From Bacillus sp. UNC438CL73TsuS30 (GTDB taxonomy: Bacteria > Bacillota > Bacilli > Bacillales > Cytobacillaceae): a stretch of 64,000 bases of DNA. The DNA is taken from the NCBI RefSeq assembly GCF_000482325.1, contig NZ_KI535295.1, positions 126,760 to 190,759 on the forward strand. Direction: 5' to 3'. The translations under genes were made by a program, and so were the position numbers. The notes below the pieces were generated by a model. That model was not told the origin of the DNA and ran no database searches. It was given only the letters and a program-made list of their open reading frames with translations. This document shows positions 18,336-27,284 of this stretch, one piece after another (position 1 is the first letter of the stretch; every line of letters begins with the position of its first letter).

Positions 18336-19775
18336 GTGGCGGAAAAACAAAAGGTTGCCATCATTGGGGGTGGAATTGCCGGACTCGCGGCAGCCTTCTA
18401 TCTTCAAAAAACAATAAGAGAAAATCAATTGCCAATCGAGGTCATGTTAATTGAAGCTTCCCACCGTCTCGGAGGAAAAATGCAAACCGTTGTGAGGGAC
18501 GGCTTCACGATTGAAAGGGGCCCGGATTCCTTTTTGGCACGGAAAACGAGCATTATTCGCCTGGCCAAGGAAGTAGGCATGGATCATCAATTGGTTCCAA
18601 ATTCAACCGGTAAATCATATGTCATGGTCAATGAGGAACTGCATTCGATGCCAGGCGGATCCATCATGGGAATTCCAACTGAGATTGGTCCGTTTATTAC
18701 GACGAAGTTATTTTCTCTTCCTGGTAAAATTAGAGCTGCTGCCGATTTTATTTTGCCGAAATCTCAAAGTGGACAGGACCAATCCTTGGGCGACTTTTTT
18801 CGAAGAAGATTGGGTAATGAAGTAGTGGAGAATTTAATTGAGCCACTCTTATCAGGAATCTATGCGGGTGATATTGATCATTTAAGTTTGATGTCAACCT
18901 TCCCGCAATTTTATGAGGTCGAGCAGAAGTATCGCAGCTTGATTATTGGGATGAAAAAATCTGCCCCAGCCCAGCCGAAAAAACCGGTCAACACTCAAAA
19001 GGGAAAGGGCGGCTTTTTGACCTTTAAATCAGGACTTCAGTCGTTCGGAGAAGCCATCGAAGCGAAATTAGACCCTCATTCGATTTTAAAAGGGCATCGT
19101 GTGGATAAAATCACGAAGGTAAACAAAGGATATGAAATCTTTTTGAACAATGGAGAAACATTGGAAGCTGATGGTATCATAGCAGCAACACCTCATAAGG
19201 TGACACAGTCCATGTTCTCGCACTATAAATTTTTTGACCCGTTTAAATCGGTTCCATCAACATCAGTCGCAACGGTTGCCTTAGCTTTTCCGAAAGAGGC
19301 AATTAAAAGGGATATTGACGGGACAGGGTTTGTCGTTTCTCGAAATAGTGATTATTCGATTACTGCCTGTACATGGACACATAAAAAATGGGAGCATTCC
19401 ACTCCTAAAGGAAAAGTTTTGCTCCGGTGTTATGTGGGAAGAGCGGGAGATGAGACCATTGTTGAACTCTCAGATGATCAAATCATTAAGTTTGTTCTAG
19501 ATGATTTGAACAAAACAATGGATATTTCAATGGAACCTGATTTTGCCGTTGTTTCTCGCTGGAAAAATGCTATGCCGCAGTATACGGTAGGTCATAAACA
19601 AAGGCTTGAAACCATTAAGAAACATATAAAAGAAGAATTACCTGGAGTATTCTTGGCTGGAGCTTCCTATGAAGGTGTAGGTGTCCCCGATTGTATTGAC
19701 CAAGGGGAAGCCGCTGTTAAGGCTGTTTTTGAATATTTACAAGAAAAGATACAAAAAGAAGCTGTTCAGCCATAA
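18336..19775 (+). CDS. hemY: Coproporphyrinogen III oxidase HemY (CgoX)
   Basis: A 479-residue FAD-dependent oxidase with the dinucleotide-binding motif IIGGGIAGLAAAFYL at the N-terminus and the family motif ERGPDSFLARK. The C-terminal FAD segment is VGVPDCIDQGEAA. In Gram-positive bacteria it oxidises coproporphyrinogen III to coproporphyrin III, the substrate of HemH. GTG at 18336 with AGAAGGTGA upstream is preferred over GTG at 18327. Last gene of hemEHY. Confidence 0.95.
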   Translation: MAEKQKVAIIGGGIAGLAAAFYLQKTIRENQLPIEVMLIEASHRLGGKMQTVVRDGFTIERGPDSFLARKTSIIRLAKEVGMDHQLVPNSTGKSYVMVNEELHSMPGGSIMGIPTEIGPFITTKLFSLPGKIRAAADFILPKSQSGQDQSLGDFFRRRLGNEVVENLIEPLLSGIYAGDIDHLSLMSTFPQFYEVEQKYRSLIIGMKKSAPAQPKKPVNTQKGKGGFLTFKSGLQSFGEAIEAKLDPHSILKGHRVDKITKVNKGYEIFLNNGETLEADGIIAATPHKVTQSMFSHYKFFDPFKSVPSTSVATVALAFPKEAIKRDIDGTGFVVSRNSDYSITACTWTHKKWEHSTPKGKVLLRCYVGRAGDETIVELSDDQIIKFVLDDLNKTMDISMEPDFAVVSRWKNAMPQYTVGHKQRLETIKKHIKEELPGVFLAGASYEGVGVPDCIDQGEAAVKAVFEYLQEKIQKEAVQP

Positions 19776-19790
19776 CAGCTTCTTTTTTAA
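19752..19790 (+). terminator. Terminator of hemEHY
   Basis: Stem AAGAAGCTGTT / AACAGCTTCTT with a T run; the left arm lies in the last codons of hemY. Confidence 0.9.
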
Positions 19791-19828
19791 CAATTGGCTG
19801 TGTAAAAGGAAAATGTTGATTTTTGACA

Positions 19829-19870
19829 ATGTTGATTGGAGCGGAGCAACTGGAGCGGAAATCAACAATT
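19829..19870. repeat. Remnant of a Bacillus intergenic inverted repeat
   Basis: TGTTGATTGGAGCGGA and GGAGCGGAAATCAACA face each other with only about 8 bp between. The ends GTTGATT and AATCAAC are inverted. They resemble the ends of a longer GC-rich dispersed repeat common in Bacillus genomes, so this is probably an internally deleted copy. Confidence 0.5.
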
Positions 19871-19895
19871 AGCTAAAATAAGAGGGGGTAAATCC

Positions 19896-20630
19896 ATGGA
19901 ACTTACAGTTATTGGACATTGGGGCGGATATCCGAAAAAGAATGCGGCAAGCTCTGGTTACTTACTTGAGCATGAAGGCTATCATCTTTTAATTGACTGT
20001 GGCAGCGGGGTTTTAGCCAAGCTGCAAAATAAACTTGAGCCGGAAGAATTGGATGCGGTGTTGATTTCCCACTACCACCCGGATCATATTGCCGACATTG
20101 GTGTACTTCAGCATGCAAGATTAATCCAGGGGTTTTTGGGAAAAGAAATCCCCACCCTCCCTATTTATGGACATCATTTCGATCAACATGAATTTTTCAA
20201 ATTAACCTATAAGGAAATTACCAAGGGAATTGCCTATGATCCCAATGGGGTTCTTACAGTGGGACCTTTTCAGGTGTCCTTTTTAAAGACCAGTCATCCT
20301 GTTCCGTGCTATGCCATGCGGATTGAAGCAGACGGTAAGGTTTTGGTCTATACTGCGGATAGTTCTTTTAAGGAAGAGTTTATTGCGTTTAGTAAAGAGG
20401 CTGACCTATTGTTATGTGAATGCAATTTATATGGAAATCAAAACGGCAAGTCTGCAGGTCATATGACAAGTATAGAGGCGGGGAAATTTGCCAAAGAGGC
20501 TGCCGTGAAACAATTAATTCTTACTCACCTTCCGCATTACGGAAATTTAAGTGATTTAGTTCACGAGGCTTCTGCGGAATTTACTGGTATAATAAGGCTT
20601 GCTGAAGAATTTCAAACGATTTTACTCTAG
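19896..20630 (+). CDS. yhfI: Metallo-beta-lactamase fold hydrolase YhfI
   Basis: A 244-residue MBL-fold protein with the metal motif SHYHPDHIAD near residue 58, further ligands in TSHPVPCYAM, TADSS and a late LTHLPH. It resembles the RNase Z-like/phosphodiesterase branch and has the same length as B. subtilis YhfI. The substrate is unknown. The ATG at 19896 is supported by AGAGGGGGT. It precedes lplJ by 11 bp, probably in one operon. Confidence 0.88.
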   Translation: MELTVIGHWGGYPKKNAASSGYLLEHEGYHLLIDCGSGVLAKLQNKLEPEELDAVLISHYHPDHIADIGVLQHARLIQGFLGKEIPTLPIYGHHFDQHEFFKLTYKEITKGIAYDPNGVLTVGPFQVSFLKTSHPVPCYAMRIEADGKVLVYTADSSFKEEFIAFSKEADLLLCECNLYGNQNGKSAGHMTSIEAGKFAKEAAVKQLILTHLPHYGNLSDLVHEASAEFTGIIRLAEEFQTILL

Positions 20631-20641
20631 GAGGAAGGCAT

Positions 20642-21631
20642 ATGTTATTTATTGATAATAAAGGGATAACAGACCCGCAAATGAATCTTGCAATCGAAGA
20701 GTATGCCCTTAAAAATCTTGATATCAATGAAACCTATTTATTATTTTACATAAATCAGCCATCCATCATTATTGGAAAAAACCAAAACACGATTGAGGAA
20801 ATTAATACAGAGTATGTAGAAAAGAATGGGATCATTGTCGTTCGGAGATTGTCCGGCGGGGGTGCCGTCTATCATGATCTCGGTAATTTAAATTTTAGCT
20901 TTATTACAAAGGACGATGGCGAAAGTTTTCATAACTTCCGAAAATTCACCGAACCGGTAGTCGAGGCGCTTAAAAAGCTTGGAGTAAATGCGGAACTTAG
21001 CGGTCGAAATGACCTCCTTGCAGAAGGCAGAAAAATTTCCGGTAATGCTCAATTTTCAACACGAGGGAGAATGTTTAGCCACGGAACGCTATTATTTAAT
21101 TCAGAAATGGATAATGTCGTTTCAGCTTTAAAGGTTAAGAAGGAAAAAATTGAGTCGAAGGGTATTAAGTCCATCCGCAGCCGGGTAGCGAATATCTCTG
21201 ATTTTCTTACTGAAAAGATTAGTATTGAGGAGTTTCGTTCGCTGCTTCTAAATTATATTTTTGGTGGGGAAGAGAAGATTAACGAATACGTCCTTACCGA
21301 TGCGGATTGGGAAAAGATTCACCAGTTGTCCAAGGATCGCTATCAAAACTGGGAGTGGAATTACGGAAAATCTCCGAAATTCAATTTGCAAAATTCTCAC
21401 CGCTTCCCTGTGGGCTCAATTGATGTTCGTTTAGAGGTAAATAAAGGGATGATTGAGAATTGTAAAATCTATGGGGATTTTTTCGGTGTCGGAGATGTAA
21501 GTGAGATTGAAGACAAACTCAAGAATATTCGTTATGAAAAATCAGAAATTGAAAAGGTGCTAGCTGATGTAGATGTCGCCCATTATTTTGGAAATGTAAC
21601 GAAAGAGGAATTTATTCAGCTAGTCTATTGA
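20642..21631 (+). CDS. lplJ: Lipoate-protein ligase LplJ
   Basis: A 329-residue enzyme with the lipoate-ligase motifs RRLSGGGAVYHD near residue 74 and SGNAQFSTRGRMFSHGTLLF near 136, plus a C-terminal accessory domain. It activates free lipoate with ATP and attaches it to E2 subunits and GcvH. AGGAGGAAGG precedes the ATG. Confidence 0.95.
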   Translation: MLFIDNKGITDPQMNLAIEEYALKNLDINETYLLFYINQPSIIIGKNQNTIEEINTEYVEKNGIIVVRRLSGGGAVYHDLGNLNFSFITKDDGESFHNFRKFTEPVVEALKKLGVNAELSGRNDLLAEGRKISGNAQFSTRGRMFSHGTLLFNSEMDNVVSALKVKKEKIESKGIKSIRSRVANISDFLTEKISIEEFRSLLLNYIFGGEEKINEYVLTDADWEKIHQLSKDRYQNWEWNYGKSPKFNLQNSHRFPVGSIDVRLEVNKGMIENCKIYGDFFGVGDVSEIEDKLKNIRYEKSEIEKVLADVDVAHYFGNVTKEEFIQLVY

Positions 21632-21640
21632 TTCATTTCA

Positions 21641-21674
21641 CTAAAAAGGCAGGCTGAAAACCTGCCTTTTTAGA
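21641..21674. terminator. Bidirectional terminator between lplJ and yhfL
   Basis: Perfect stem AAAAAGGCAGG / CCTGCCTTTTT between convergent genes. Confidence 0.9.
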
Positions 21675-21680
21675 TCAAGT

Positions 21681-23243
21681 TTATTGATTGACCTTTTGAT
21701 TTATTTGGGATTTTAGCGTCCTTCTTAATATTTTACCGGTAGTATTCTTCGGAAGTTCGTCCAAAAACTCAATCGACGATGGAATTTTATATTTTGCGAG
21801 ATGCTCCTTACAGTATTCAAGAAGTTGATTTTCTGTTAGATTTGGGTTTTTACTAACCACATAGCTTTTAACAGCCTCGCCCTGATTTGGATCCGGAACA
21901 CCAAGCACCGCGACTTCCACAATATCCGGATGGTTGTAAAAAACCTCCTCAACTTCACGAGGGTAAACGTTATATCCCCCGACAATAATTAAATCCTTTT
22001 TTCGGTCTACGATATAAAAATAGCCTTCTTCATCTGTACGCGCTAAATCACCCGTATAAAGCCATCCATTTCGAATCGATGCTTGAGTTTCTTCTGGCAT
22101 TTTATAATAGCCCTTCATTACATTTGGACCTTGGACAATCAGTTCTCCTACTTCACCGGCAGAAAGCTTTTCACCAAGCTCATTGACTATTTTATTTTGT
22201 ACATTCAGGATGGATGTTCCAATCGATCCGGGCTTTCTCGGACGGTCGAGCGGGTTGAAACAGGTGACCGGTGACGCCTCCGATAAACCATATCCTTCTG
22301 AGACTATCACATTAAATTTCTTTTCGAAATTTTTAAGAAGCGCTACTGGCATGGAAGCTCCCCCGGAAATACATAATCGCAAGGTTTGGAGATCGTCAGG
22401 ATTTCCTTCATGATATTGAAATAGAAAATTATACATGGTTGGAACTCCGGCAAAAACAGTCGCTTTATATTCTTTGGTAAGACGGAAGACTTCCTTTGGG
22501 CTGAATTTTGGAACAATCAGCATGGTTGCTCCGCTTAATAATGGAGCATTTAAAGCCACTGTTAAACAGAATACATGAAACATTGGCAATGCTGTAATGA
22601 CGCGGTCATTATTACTCATCTTTAAATAATCACCGACATCCATTGCATTGCTGTACAAATTCTTATGGGTCAACATCGCCCCTTTTGGTTTTCCGGTTGT
22701 CCCCGAGGTGTAGAGAATCAAGGCAACCTCATCATCATCAAGTTTGGGATCTTGAAAGCTTAGATCACCGGAGGCTACTACATTTGTAAACGATTTCAAT
22801 TTTGAAAATACTGAGAGGTTTTCTAAATTTGTTTGTTCAAAGTCACTTAATCCTGTTTCACAAAATACATAATGCTCAACCTTTGGAAGATGCTTGTGCA
22901 TTTCTTCTGCTAAAGGAATTGCCAAGTCTAGCGCGATCACTGTTTTCACATCACCATTGGTTAGAATATAGCCAATTTCGTCTGCTGTATAAACTGGATT
23001 AATGGGGATGACCGTTGCGCCTAGTCGTAATGCACCGTATAAGCTGATGACAAAATGCGGTGAGTTCCCAAGCAATAGGGCAATATGATCACCTTTTTTA
23101 ACCCCTAATTTTTCAAGACCTGATGCAAACCTTGTAATCGCTCCATCCAGTTCGGCATATGTAGTGACCTTGTCTAAAAAATAATAGGCAGGTTTATTGG
23201 CCGAAGCTTTTGCAGTTTCATGAAGCTGTGACGATAAATTCAT
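21681..23243 (-). CDS. lcfB: Long-chain fatty acid-CoA ligase YhfL (LcfB)
   Basis: A 520-residue AMP-forming acyl-CoA synthetase. The P-loop-like motif [17 protein letters not shown] lies near residue 175, the GYGLSE motif near 319, and the C-terminal catalytic Lys in [10 protein letters not shown]. It activates fatty acids for beta-oxidation. A FadR operator lies just upstream of the start, so it is probably induced by long-chain acyl-CoA. Confidence 0.94.
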   Translation of the reverse strand: MNLSSQLHETAKASANKPAYYFLDKVTTYAELDGAITRFASGLEKLGVKKGDHIALLLGNSPHFVISLYGALRLGATVIPINPVYTADEIGYILTNGDVKTVIALDLAIPLAEEMHKHLPKVEHYVFCETGLSDFEQTNLENLSVFSKLKSFTNVVASGDLSFQDPKLDDDEVALILYTSGTTGKPKGAMLTHKNLYSNAMDVGDYLKMSNNDRVITALPMFHVFCLTVALNAPLLSGATMLIVPKFSPKEVFRLTKEYKATVFAGVPTMYNFLFQYHEGNPDDLQTLRLCISGGASMPVALLKNFEKKFNVIVSEGYGLSEASPVTCFNPLDRPRKPGSIGTSILNVQNKIVNELGEKLSAGEVGELIVQGPNVMKGYYKMPEETQASIRNGWLYTGDLARTDEEGYFYIVDRKKDLIIVGGYNVYPREVEEVFYNHPDIVEVAVLGVPDPNQGEAVKSYVVSKNPNLTENQLLEYCKEHLAKYKIPSSIEFLDELPKNTTGKILRRTLKSQINQKVNQ

Positions 23244-23260
23244 TTAGTTCCCTCCTTTTA

Positions 23261-23278
23261 TGAATGAATACTCATTCA
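23261..23278 (-). promoter_or_regulatory. FadR operator upstream of lcfB
   Basis: TGAATGAATACTCATTCA is a near-perfect palindrome that matches the Bacillus FadR (YsiA) consensus. It lies 18 bp before the lcfB start codon. Confidence 0.85.
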
Positions 23279-23340
23279 TTTAATTCTTTTAATTTTCTAA
23301 ATATATTATATTGCAAGAAATTTAAGTATTCAAGTAGAAT

Positions 23341-23591
23341 CTGACAACTCCCACAGCTAAAGCAGTGGGGTTCTAAGATATAGTGGCTAACTGCCTAGTA
23401 CACTTCTCAACGATACCCTTATCTTTCCTTGCGGAAGGAGTTTCTATCGAAGTACTGGTGTACGTTCTCCTAGAACATTAACGGACGTATTGCGTATAGC
23501 AAGACACTTCGCCAAGCAAGCCCCTTAGGACTCCTTGTGTGTTTTTCGTTCCGACTTCTCTTGGGCGTTATCACGACCAATCAGGTTGAGT
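23341..23591 (-). ncRNA. Omega-RNA (TnpB guide RNA) region
   Basis: The 250 bp after tnpB fold strongly: CGATA/TATCG enclosing TCCTT/AAGGA with a CCGC loop, GTTCT/AGAAC, AGTG/CACT around GGC/GCC, and the final CCCCAC/GTGGGAG hairpin. The RNA would end at ...GTTGTCAG at 23341, and the adjoining chromosomal bases 23340-23321 would be the guide. This is the established arrangement of TnpB systems; it is assigned here by position and structure. Confidence 0.7.
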
Positions 23592-25076
23592 TTATGCGAC
23601 AAACCAACGCAATATTTTGCTTGGTGATTGTTTTAATCGTGCAATCTCACGATTATGCAATTGAACGAAGTTATACCATTTTGCATTACATAAATCAACA
23701 TCAACGGAGTTAAGAGTTTCATTCGTATTTCCAATCAAAAAAGCACTATATAAATCACGTTGGATAAGATGTTTTTCAAAATCATTCCAACGTTCCGTGA
23801 TCTGTTTCTTGGTGTATTTTCCAGTTTTATGGTTGAATTGACTTGCTTTTGTAGCGTAGGTATCAATTTTCTTAAGGGATCGCCCTTGATAGCTAAGTTT
23901 ACGGTCGATAATTGTTAGAAGCATTGCAGGGGCATGGTTTGCAATTGATTTGCCAAACCGTTTCTTGGAGTTAATCTTGCCATTGTTCCTATTGCGAGTT
24001 GTTTTCTTTGTCCGCTTTTGAAGCGACTGAAACCTCATGGTTTCTACCCGAATATCAGAACCAAGAGCAAGAATATCGTTCGCTAACTTTTCATGTGATA
24101 TTTTCCGCTGTACAGCTATTTTCCGATACAATTCCTTTCTTTTCTTTCGAAGCTTTTTGTATGTATTGGAGTAGTTCCATTCCAAGCGACCTTTCTTAAA
24201 AGTGCCATCTTTATTGAAGTTGTGGGTATTCGTTGACCGTTTAGACCGATCCATGGCACGCTGAATACGTCTTAATTTAGGAAAATCAGCATTGCATTCT
24301 GGCGCAAGCTCACGAAGTTCAACGGTATTTTCACTACAAAAAGCAATTGTAGATGAACCAATATCGATTCCTACACGTTTGGTTTCATCATTCGCAACTT
24401 TTCTATTCCGTTTTTTTGGTGGATAACCTTCTTGAATAAGTTGCACAAAATAGCGAGCTTTTCCACGTATTTCACGTTTCAACATACGCACATACTTTGT
24501 CTTATCCATTAAGGCTAGGTGTGCGTATTCATCATTGGCTTTCGGTGCAATTGGCAAACACAACCAATTTTTAGGGTTTGGATGTTTCTTTGTTGGCCTA
24601 TCTCCCCAAAGAATATTGCCGTCTTCGTATCGCAATCCAGTTTAGTTTGATTTGTTTTCAACAGAAATATCATCATCAAACTTTTTGAAGTGTACTTTTC
24701 GAGCCTTGCCAAAATGTAGTTTCTCTACTGTTTGGAACGCTCTTGTCGCCAGTTTTTGTGCTTCTAAGCTTCCGATATTCCCCTTAAATTTGTGTTGAAC
24801 TAGTTTCACAAAATCGTGGAGACCATATTCAGAAAAGCCGTTAGCTAAACGGATCTCGGAAAGTCGATGATCGCGTTCTTTGGACTTCGGCCCTTTCAGC
24901 AACGTATGATATTCCTTAGTAGCTTTCACAGATTTATGACGTTTGAGAGCTTCGCCTAGACAAGAATTGTAGACTGTGCGAGCAATCTTGAATTTCTTCT
25001 CTATTCTATGTTTTTGCCAGGCTAGGATGTTTAACGAAAATTCGATTGAATAGGTTGGTGTACACTTTCTTGCCAT
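23592..25076 (-). pseudogene. tnpB: tnpB, RNA-guided nuclease, broken by an in-frame stop
   Basis: The reading frame would be 494 codons but a TAA at 24642-24644 splits it into 144 and 350 codons with the frame otherwise intact (ENKSN-stop-TGLRYEDG). RuvC motifs are visible: GIDIGSS (first Asp), VETMRF (Glu) and QRDLYSAF (last Asp), so the catalytic triad survives. The usual CxxC zinc ribbon before the last motif is replaced by a Cys-free KASQFNHKTGKY segment, as in one known Bacillus branch. The ATG at 25076 has AAAGGAG upstream. One A-to-T change (AAA to TAA) would explain the stop. Confidence 0.88.
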
Positions 25077-25179
25077 AGGTTTCAGCTCCTTTCTAGTTCC
25101 GCTTTTTCTGATTTTCAACGTATTGCTTTATGCCTACTAGAACACCATATCTTTAATTTTTAAAACAACTTATAAGTCT

Positions 25180-25209
25180 ATTATAGCACATACGTTCCCC
25201 TTCTTTCAA
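25180..25209 (-). promoter_or_regulatory. tnpB promoter
   Basis: TTGAAA, 18 bases, TATAAT on the minus strand, about 100 bp before the tnpB start and immediately after a terminator hairpin. Confidence 0.7.
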
Positions 25210-25210
25210 T

Positions 25211-25371
25211 AAAAAGACAGTGATACTTTCAAATGCTTGAAGTTCCACAAACCTTTCGGTTAAAGTAGTACTCCGCATTTGACCTCACTATCATCCCATG
25301 TCAAAGACGGGCTAACGCCCTGCATGGGCTTTCTCGTCCGTCATAATTGTTGATCTAGAGTCGATTGCCGT
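25211..25371 (-). ncRNA. Structured RNA 5' of tnpB with its own promoter and terminator
   Basis: A promoter (TTGCCG, 18 bases, TATACT; 25407-25378) would start an RNA near 25371. Its 3' half is a long stem-loop: GATAGTGA with TCACTGTC, CAAATGC with GCATTTG, GGAGT with ACTTC, capped by AACC-GAAA-GGTT, a GNRA tetraloop. TTTTT follows at 25215-25211. Its 5' half can form GACGG/CCGTC, GGGC-GTTA-GCCC, and a competing CCCATG/CATGGG pairing. The RNA is about 160 nt and ends before the separate tnpB promoter. It may correspond to known IS605-linked RNA motifs; I cannot check. Confidence 0.6.
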
Positions 25372-25377
25372 TCTGGC

Positions 25378-25407
25378 AGTATACTCCTACCACATGTAAG
25401 TCGGCAA
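25378..25407 (-). promoter_or_regulatory. Promoter of the RNA 5' of tnpB
   Basis: TTGCCG (25407-25402), an 18-base spacer and TATACT (25383-25378) on the minus strand. Five of six -10 bases match the sigma-A consensus. Confidence 0.5.
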
Positions 25408-25495
25408 AAACAGGCTTTTTTTTATGTTCAGTTCTAAAAAAGCGCTTTTTAACTAAACTAAGTATAGAGAGGTTGTACAAAAAGGAGGACAATTC

Positions 25496-26770
25496 ATGGT
25501 ACGGAAAATGGGGATATATGCGGTTCTGGCCTATGTGATATATGGGTTGTTTTTTTATTGGTACTTATTCTATTTTGCCGATACAAAACTGCCCTTTGAA
25601 TATCAAGGGTCAAAAGCCGACCCTGCCACTTTCCTAAATGGAAGGGAACTAATGCTGAGTGAAGAGTATTCGAAGATAAGAAATCTTTTATTTTTCTTAT
25701 CCACCCCATTCGAATGGCTTTTCTACTTTGTCATTTTATTATTTGGCTTTTCAAGGGCCTTCAAACGCTGGGCGGAAAGCACTTCTAAGTATCAACTGCT
25801 TCAAACGGCGATTTATCTGATTTGGTTATCATTCTTTGCTTATGTGGCAACCTTCCCGTTAAGCTATATAAGCTATTCCTTATCAAAAACTTATCACATT
25901 TCGACGCAAACCTTCCCATCGTGGATGAAGGATGAATTAATTGACTTTTGGATTAATTATGGGACATGGCTGATTATTGTTCCAGTCATTTATTGGCTGA
26001 TGAAAAAAAGCAAGCGCTGGTGGTTCTACGCTTGGCTGTTATCCATTCCTTTTACATTATTTATGATGTTCTTGCAGCCAGTTGTGATTGACCCATTGTA
26101 TAATGACTTCTATCCCTTAAAAAATAAGGAACTTGAAACAAAAATATTAACGATGGCTGATAAAGCTCACATACCGGCAAAACATGTTTTTGAAGTGAAT
26201 ATGGCGGAAAAAACAAATTCAATGAATGCATATGTAACGGGGATTGGTTCCAATGCACGGATTGTCCTTTGGGATACAACCTTAAATCAACTATCGGATC
26301 GACAAATTTTATTTATCATGGCACATGAAATGTGCCACTATGTGGAGAAACATATTTATTTTGGAATAGCAGGTTATTTGCTGCTTTCACTGCTGGGATT
26401 GTATTTAGCCAATCGAATAATGGATTGGGCGATTAAACGTTGGGGAACTGAACTGAAGATACCGGAAAAGAGAGATATACGCTCATTGCCGTTGTTTTTA
26501 ATGATTATTTCATTCCTAATGTTTGCAGCAAGCCCATTTACAAACCTTATTTCCCGTTATGAAGAGTCACGTGCGGACAATTATGCGATTCATATGACCA
26601 AAGATCCGGAGGCCGCCATTACCTCCTTCCAAGAATTAACCAAGTCAGGCTTAAGCCAGGTAAATCCACCACTCTTGGTAAAAATATTCCGCTATGATCA
26701 TCCGTCCATGCTAGATCGGATTTCAATGCTCGAAGAATATGAAATCAAACATCGGAAGCAGATAAAATAA
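25496..26770 (+). CDS. yhfN: M48-family membrane metalloprotease YhfN
   Basis: A 424-residue protein with several membrane helices and the zinc motif HEMCH (HExxH) near residue 280, with the downstream Glu ligand in RYEESRADNYA. This is the Ste24/CAAX-protease-like M48 layout. It matches B. subtilis YhfN by size and by position between yhfL and comK. The exact substrate is unknown. AAAGGAGGAC precedes the ATG. Confidence 0.9.
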   Translation: MVRKMGIYAVLAYVIYGLFFYWYLFYFADTKLPFEYQGSKADPATFLNGRELMLSEEYSKIRNLLFFLSTPFEWLFYFVILLFGFSRAFKRWAESTSKYQLLQTAIYLIWLSFFAYVATFPLSYISYSLSKTYHISTQTFPSWMKDELIDFWINYGTWLIIVPVIYWLMKKSKRWWFYAWLLSIPFTLFMMFLQPVVIDPLYNDFYPLKNKELETKILTMADKAHIPAKHVFEVNMAEKTNSMNAYVTGIGSNARIVLWDTTLNQLSDRQILFIMAHEMCHYVEKHIYFGIAGYLLLSLLGLYLANRIMDWAIKRWGTELKIPEKRDIRSLPLFLMIISFLMFAASPFTNLISRYEESRADNYAIHMTKDPEAAITSFQELTKSGLSQVNPPLLVKIFRYDHPSMLDRISMLEEYEIKHRKQIK

Positions 26771-26778
26771 AAATTGGT

Positions 26779-26811
26779 TAAGGACTGATGTGTTTCTTCA
26801 GTCCTTTTCAT
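26779..26811 (+). terminator. Terminator of yhfN
   Basis: Stem AAGGACTGA / TCAGTCCTT with TTTT after it. Confidence 0.8.
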
Positions 26812-26821
26812 TCTTGGAACA

Positions 26822-26858
26822 AAAAAGAGCCGTCCATTTTTGGACGGCTCTTAAAAAA
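26822..26858 (-). terminator. Terminator of yhzC
   Basis: Perfect stem AAGAGCCGTCC / GGACGGCTCTT with six T residues on the minus strand. Confidence 0.9.
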
Positions 26859-26859
26859 T

Positions 26860-27093
26860 TTAAGTTCCAAATCGCTTATTAAGCTCTCTAAGTTGGCCGG
26901 ATAATAAGAAAAATGCCTTTTTGTCCCGATGATCAATGGCACAGTCAATTTTTTTTAACAGCTTTTCCTTTTCAATGTTTAATTGGACTTCTGCTAGGAG
27001 CATCTCAATGTACAAATCCTGAACGTAATTTTCTTTCTTTTGACGTTTCATGGCACCAATTTTCATTAATTCCGTGTAGGATTTTTCATTCAT
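26860..27093 (-). CDS. yhzC: IDEAL-domain protein YhzC
   Basis: A 77-residue protein whose C-terminal half is an IDEAL domain (about 37-75, with LLKKIDCAIDHRDKKAFFLL). It sits divergent to comK, exactly as yhzC does in B. subtilis. The ATG at 27093 has AGGGGTGA upstream; a GTG at 27102 is less likely. IDEAL domains occur in small Bacillus regulators and adaptor-like proteins; the role here is unknown. Confidence 0.82.
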   Translation of the reverse strand: MNEKSYTELMKIGAMKRQKKENYVQDLYIEMLLAEVQLNIEKEKLLKKIDCAIDHRDKKAFFLLSGQLRELNKRFGT

Positions 27094-27284
27094 GAAAATC
27101 ACCCCTGATGCTTTTTTTTATTATATGGATTTTTTTAGATAAAATCAAACAAATATTTATAATTTTCGGAAATAATCTTCTTGACATTATTTGTGACCAA
27201 TTTGGTAACGATTCGGAAAAATCAAGATATTGGCAAATGAACATGATATGATGGAAAAAATAGAATAATGGGGAGTTGGCGGTA

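Larger units (their letters stand above)
23340..25425 (-). mobile_element. IS605-family tnpB-only element
   Basis: The element lies between lcfB and yhfN, which are close neighbours in B. subtilis. Its right end at about 23341 has the typical CTCCCAC / GTGGGG hairpin of IS605 elements. It carries a tnpB gene, a 3' omega-RNA region and a structured non-coding 5' segment. No tnpA is present, so it cannot move alone. The left end is not resolved but lies at about 25408-25430. Unlike classical IS, there are no terminal inverted repeats or target duplication, as expected. Confidence 0.85.

Noticed and set aside
23340-25425. Group I intron/IStron structure at the 5' end of the tnpB element
   Set aside because: The 5' segment is only about 200 nt before the tnpB promoter, has a terminator, and I see no group I core (P, Q, R, S) elements.
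27103-27284. ComK autoregulatory AT-boxes
   Set aside because: The stretch is A/T rich but I could not find a clean AAAA-N5-TTTT pair at helical spacing.
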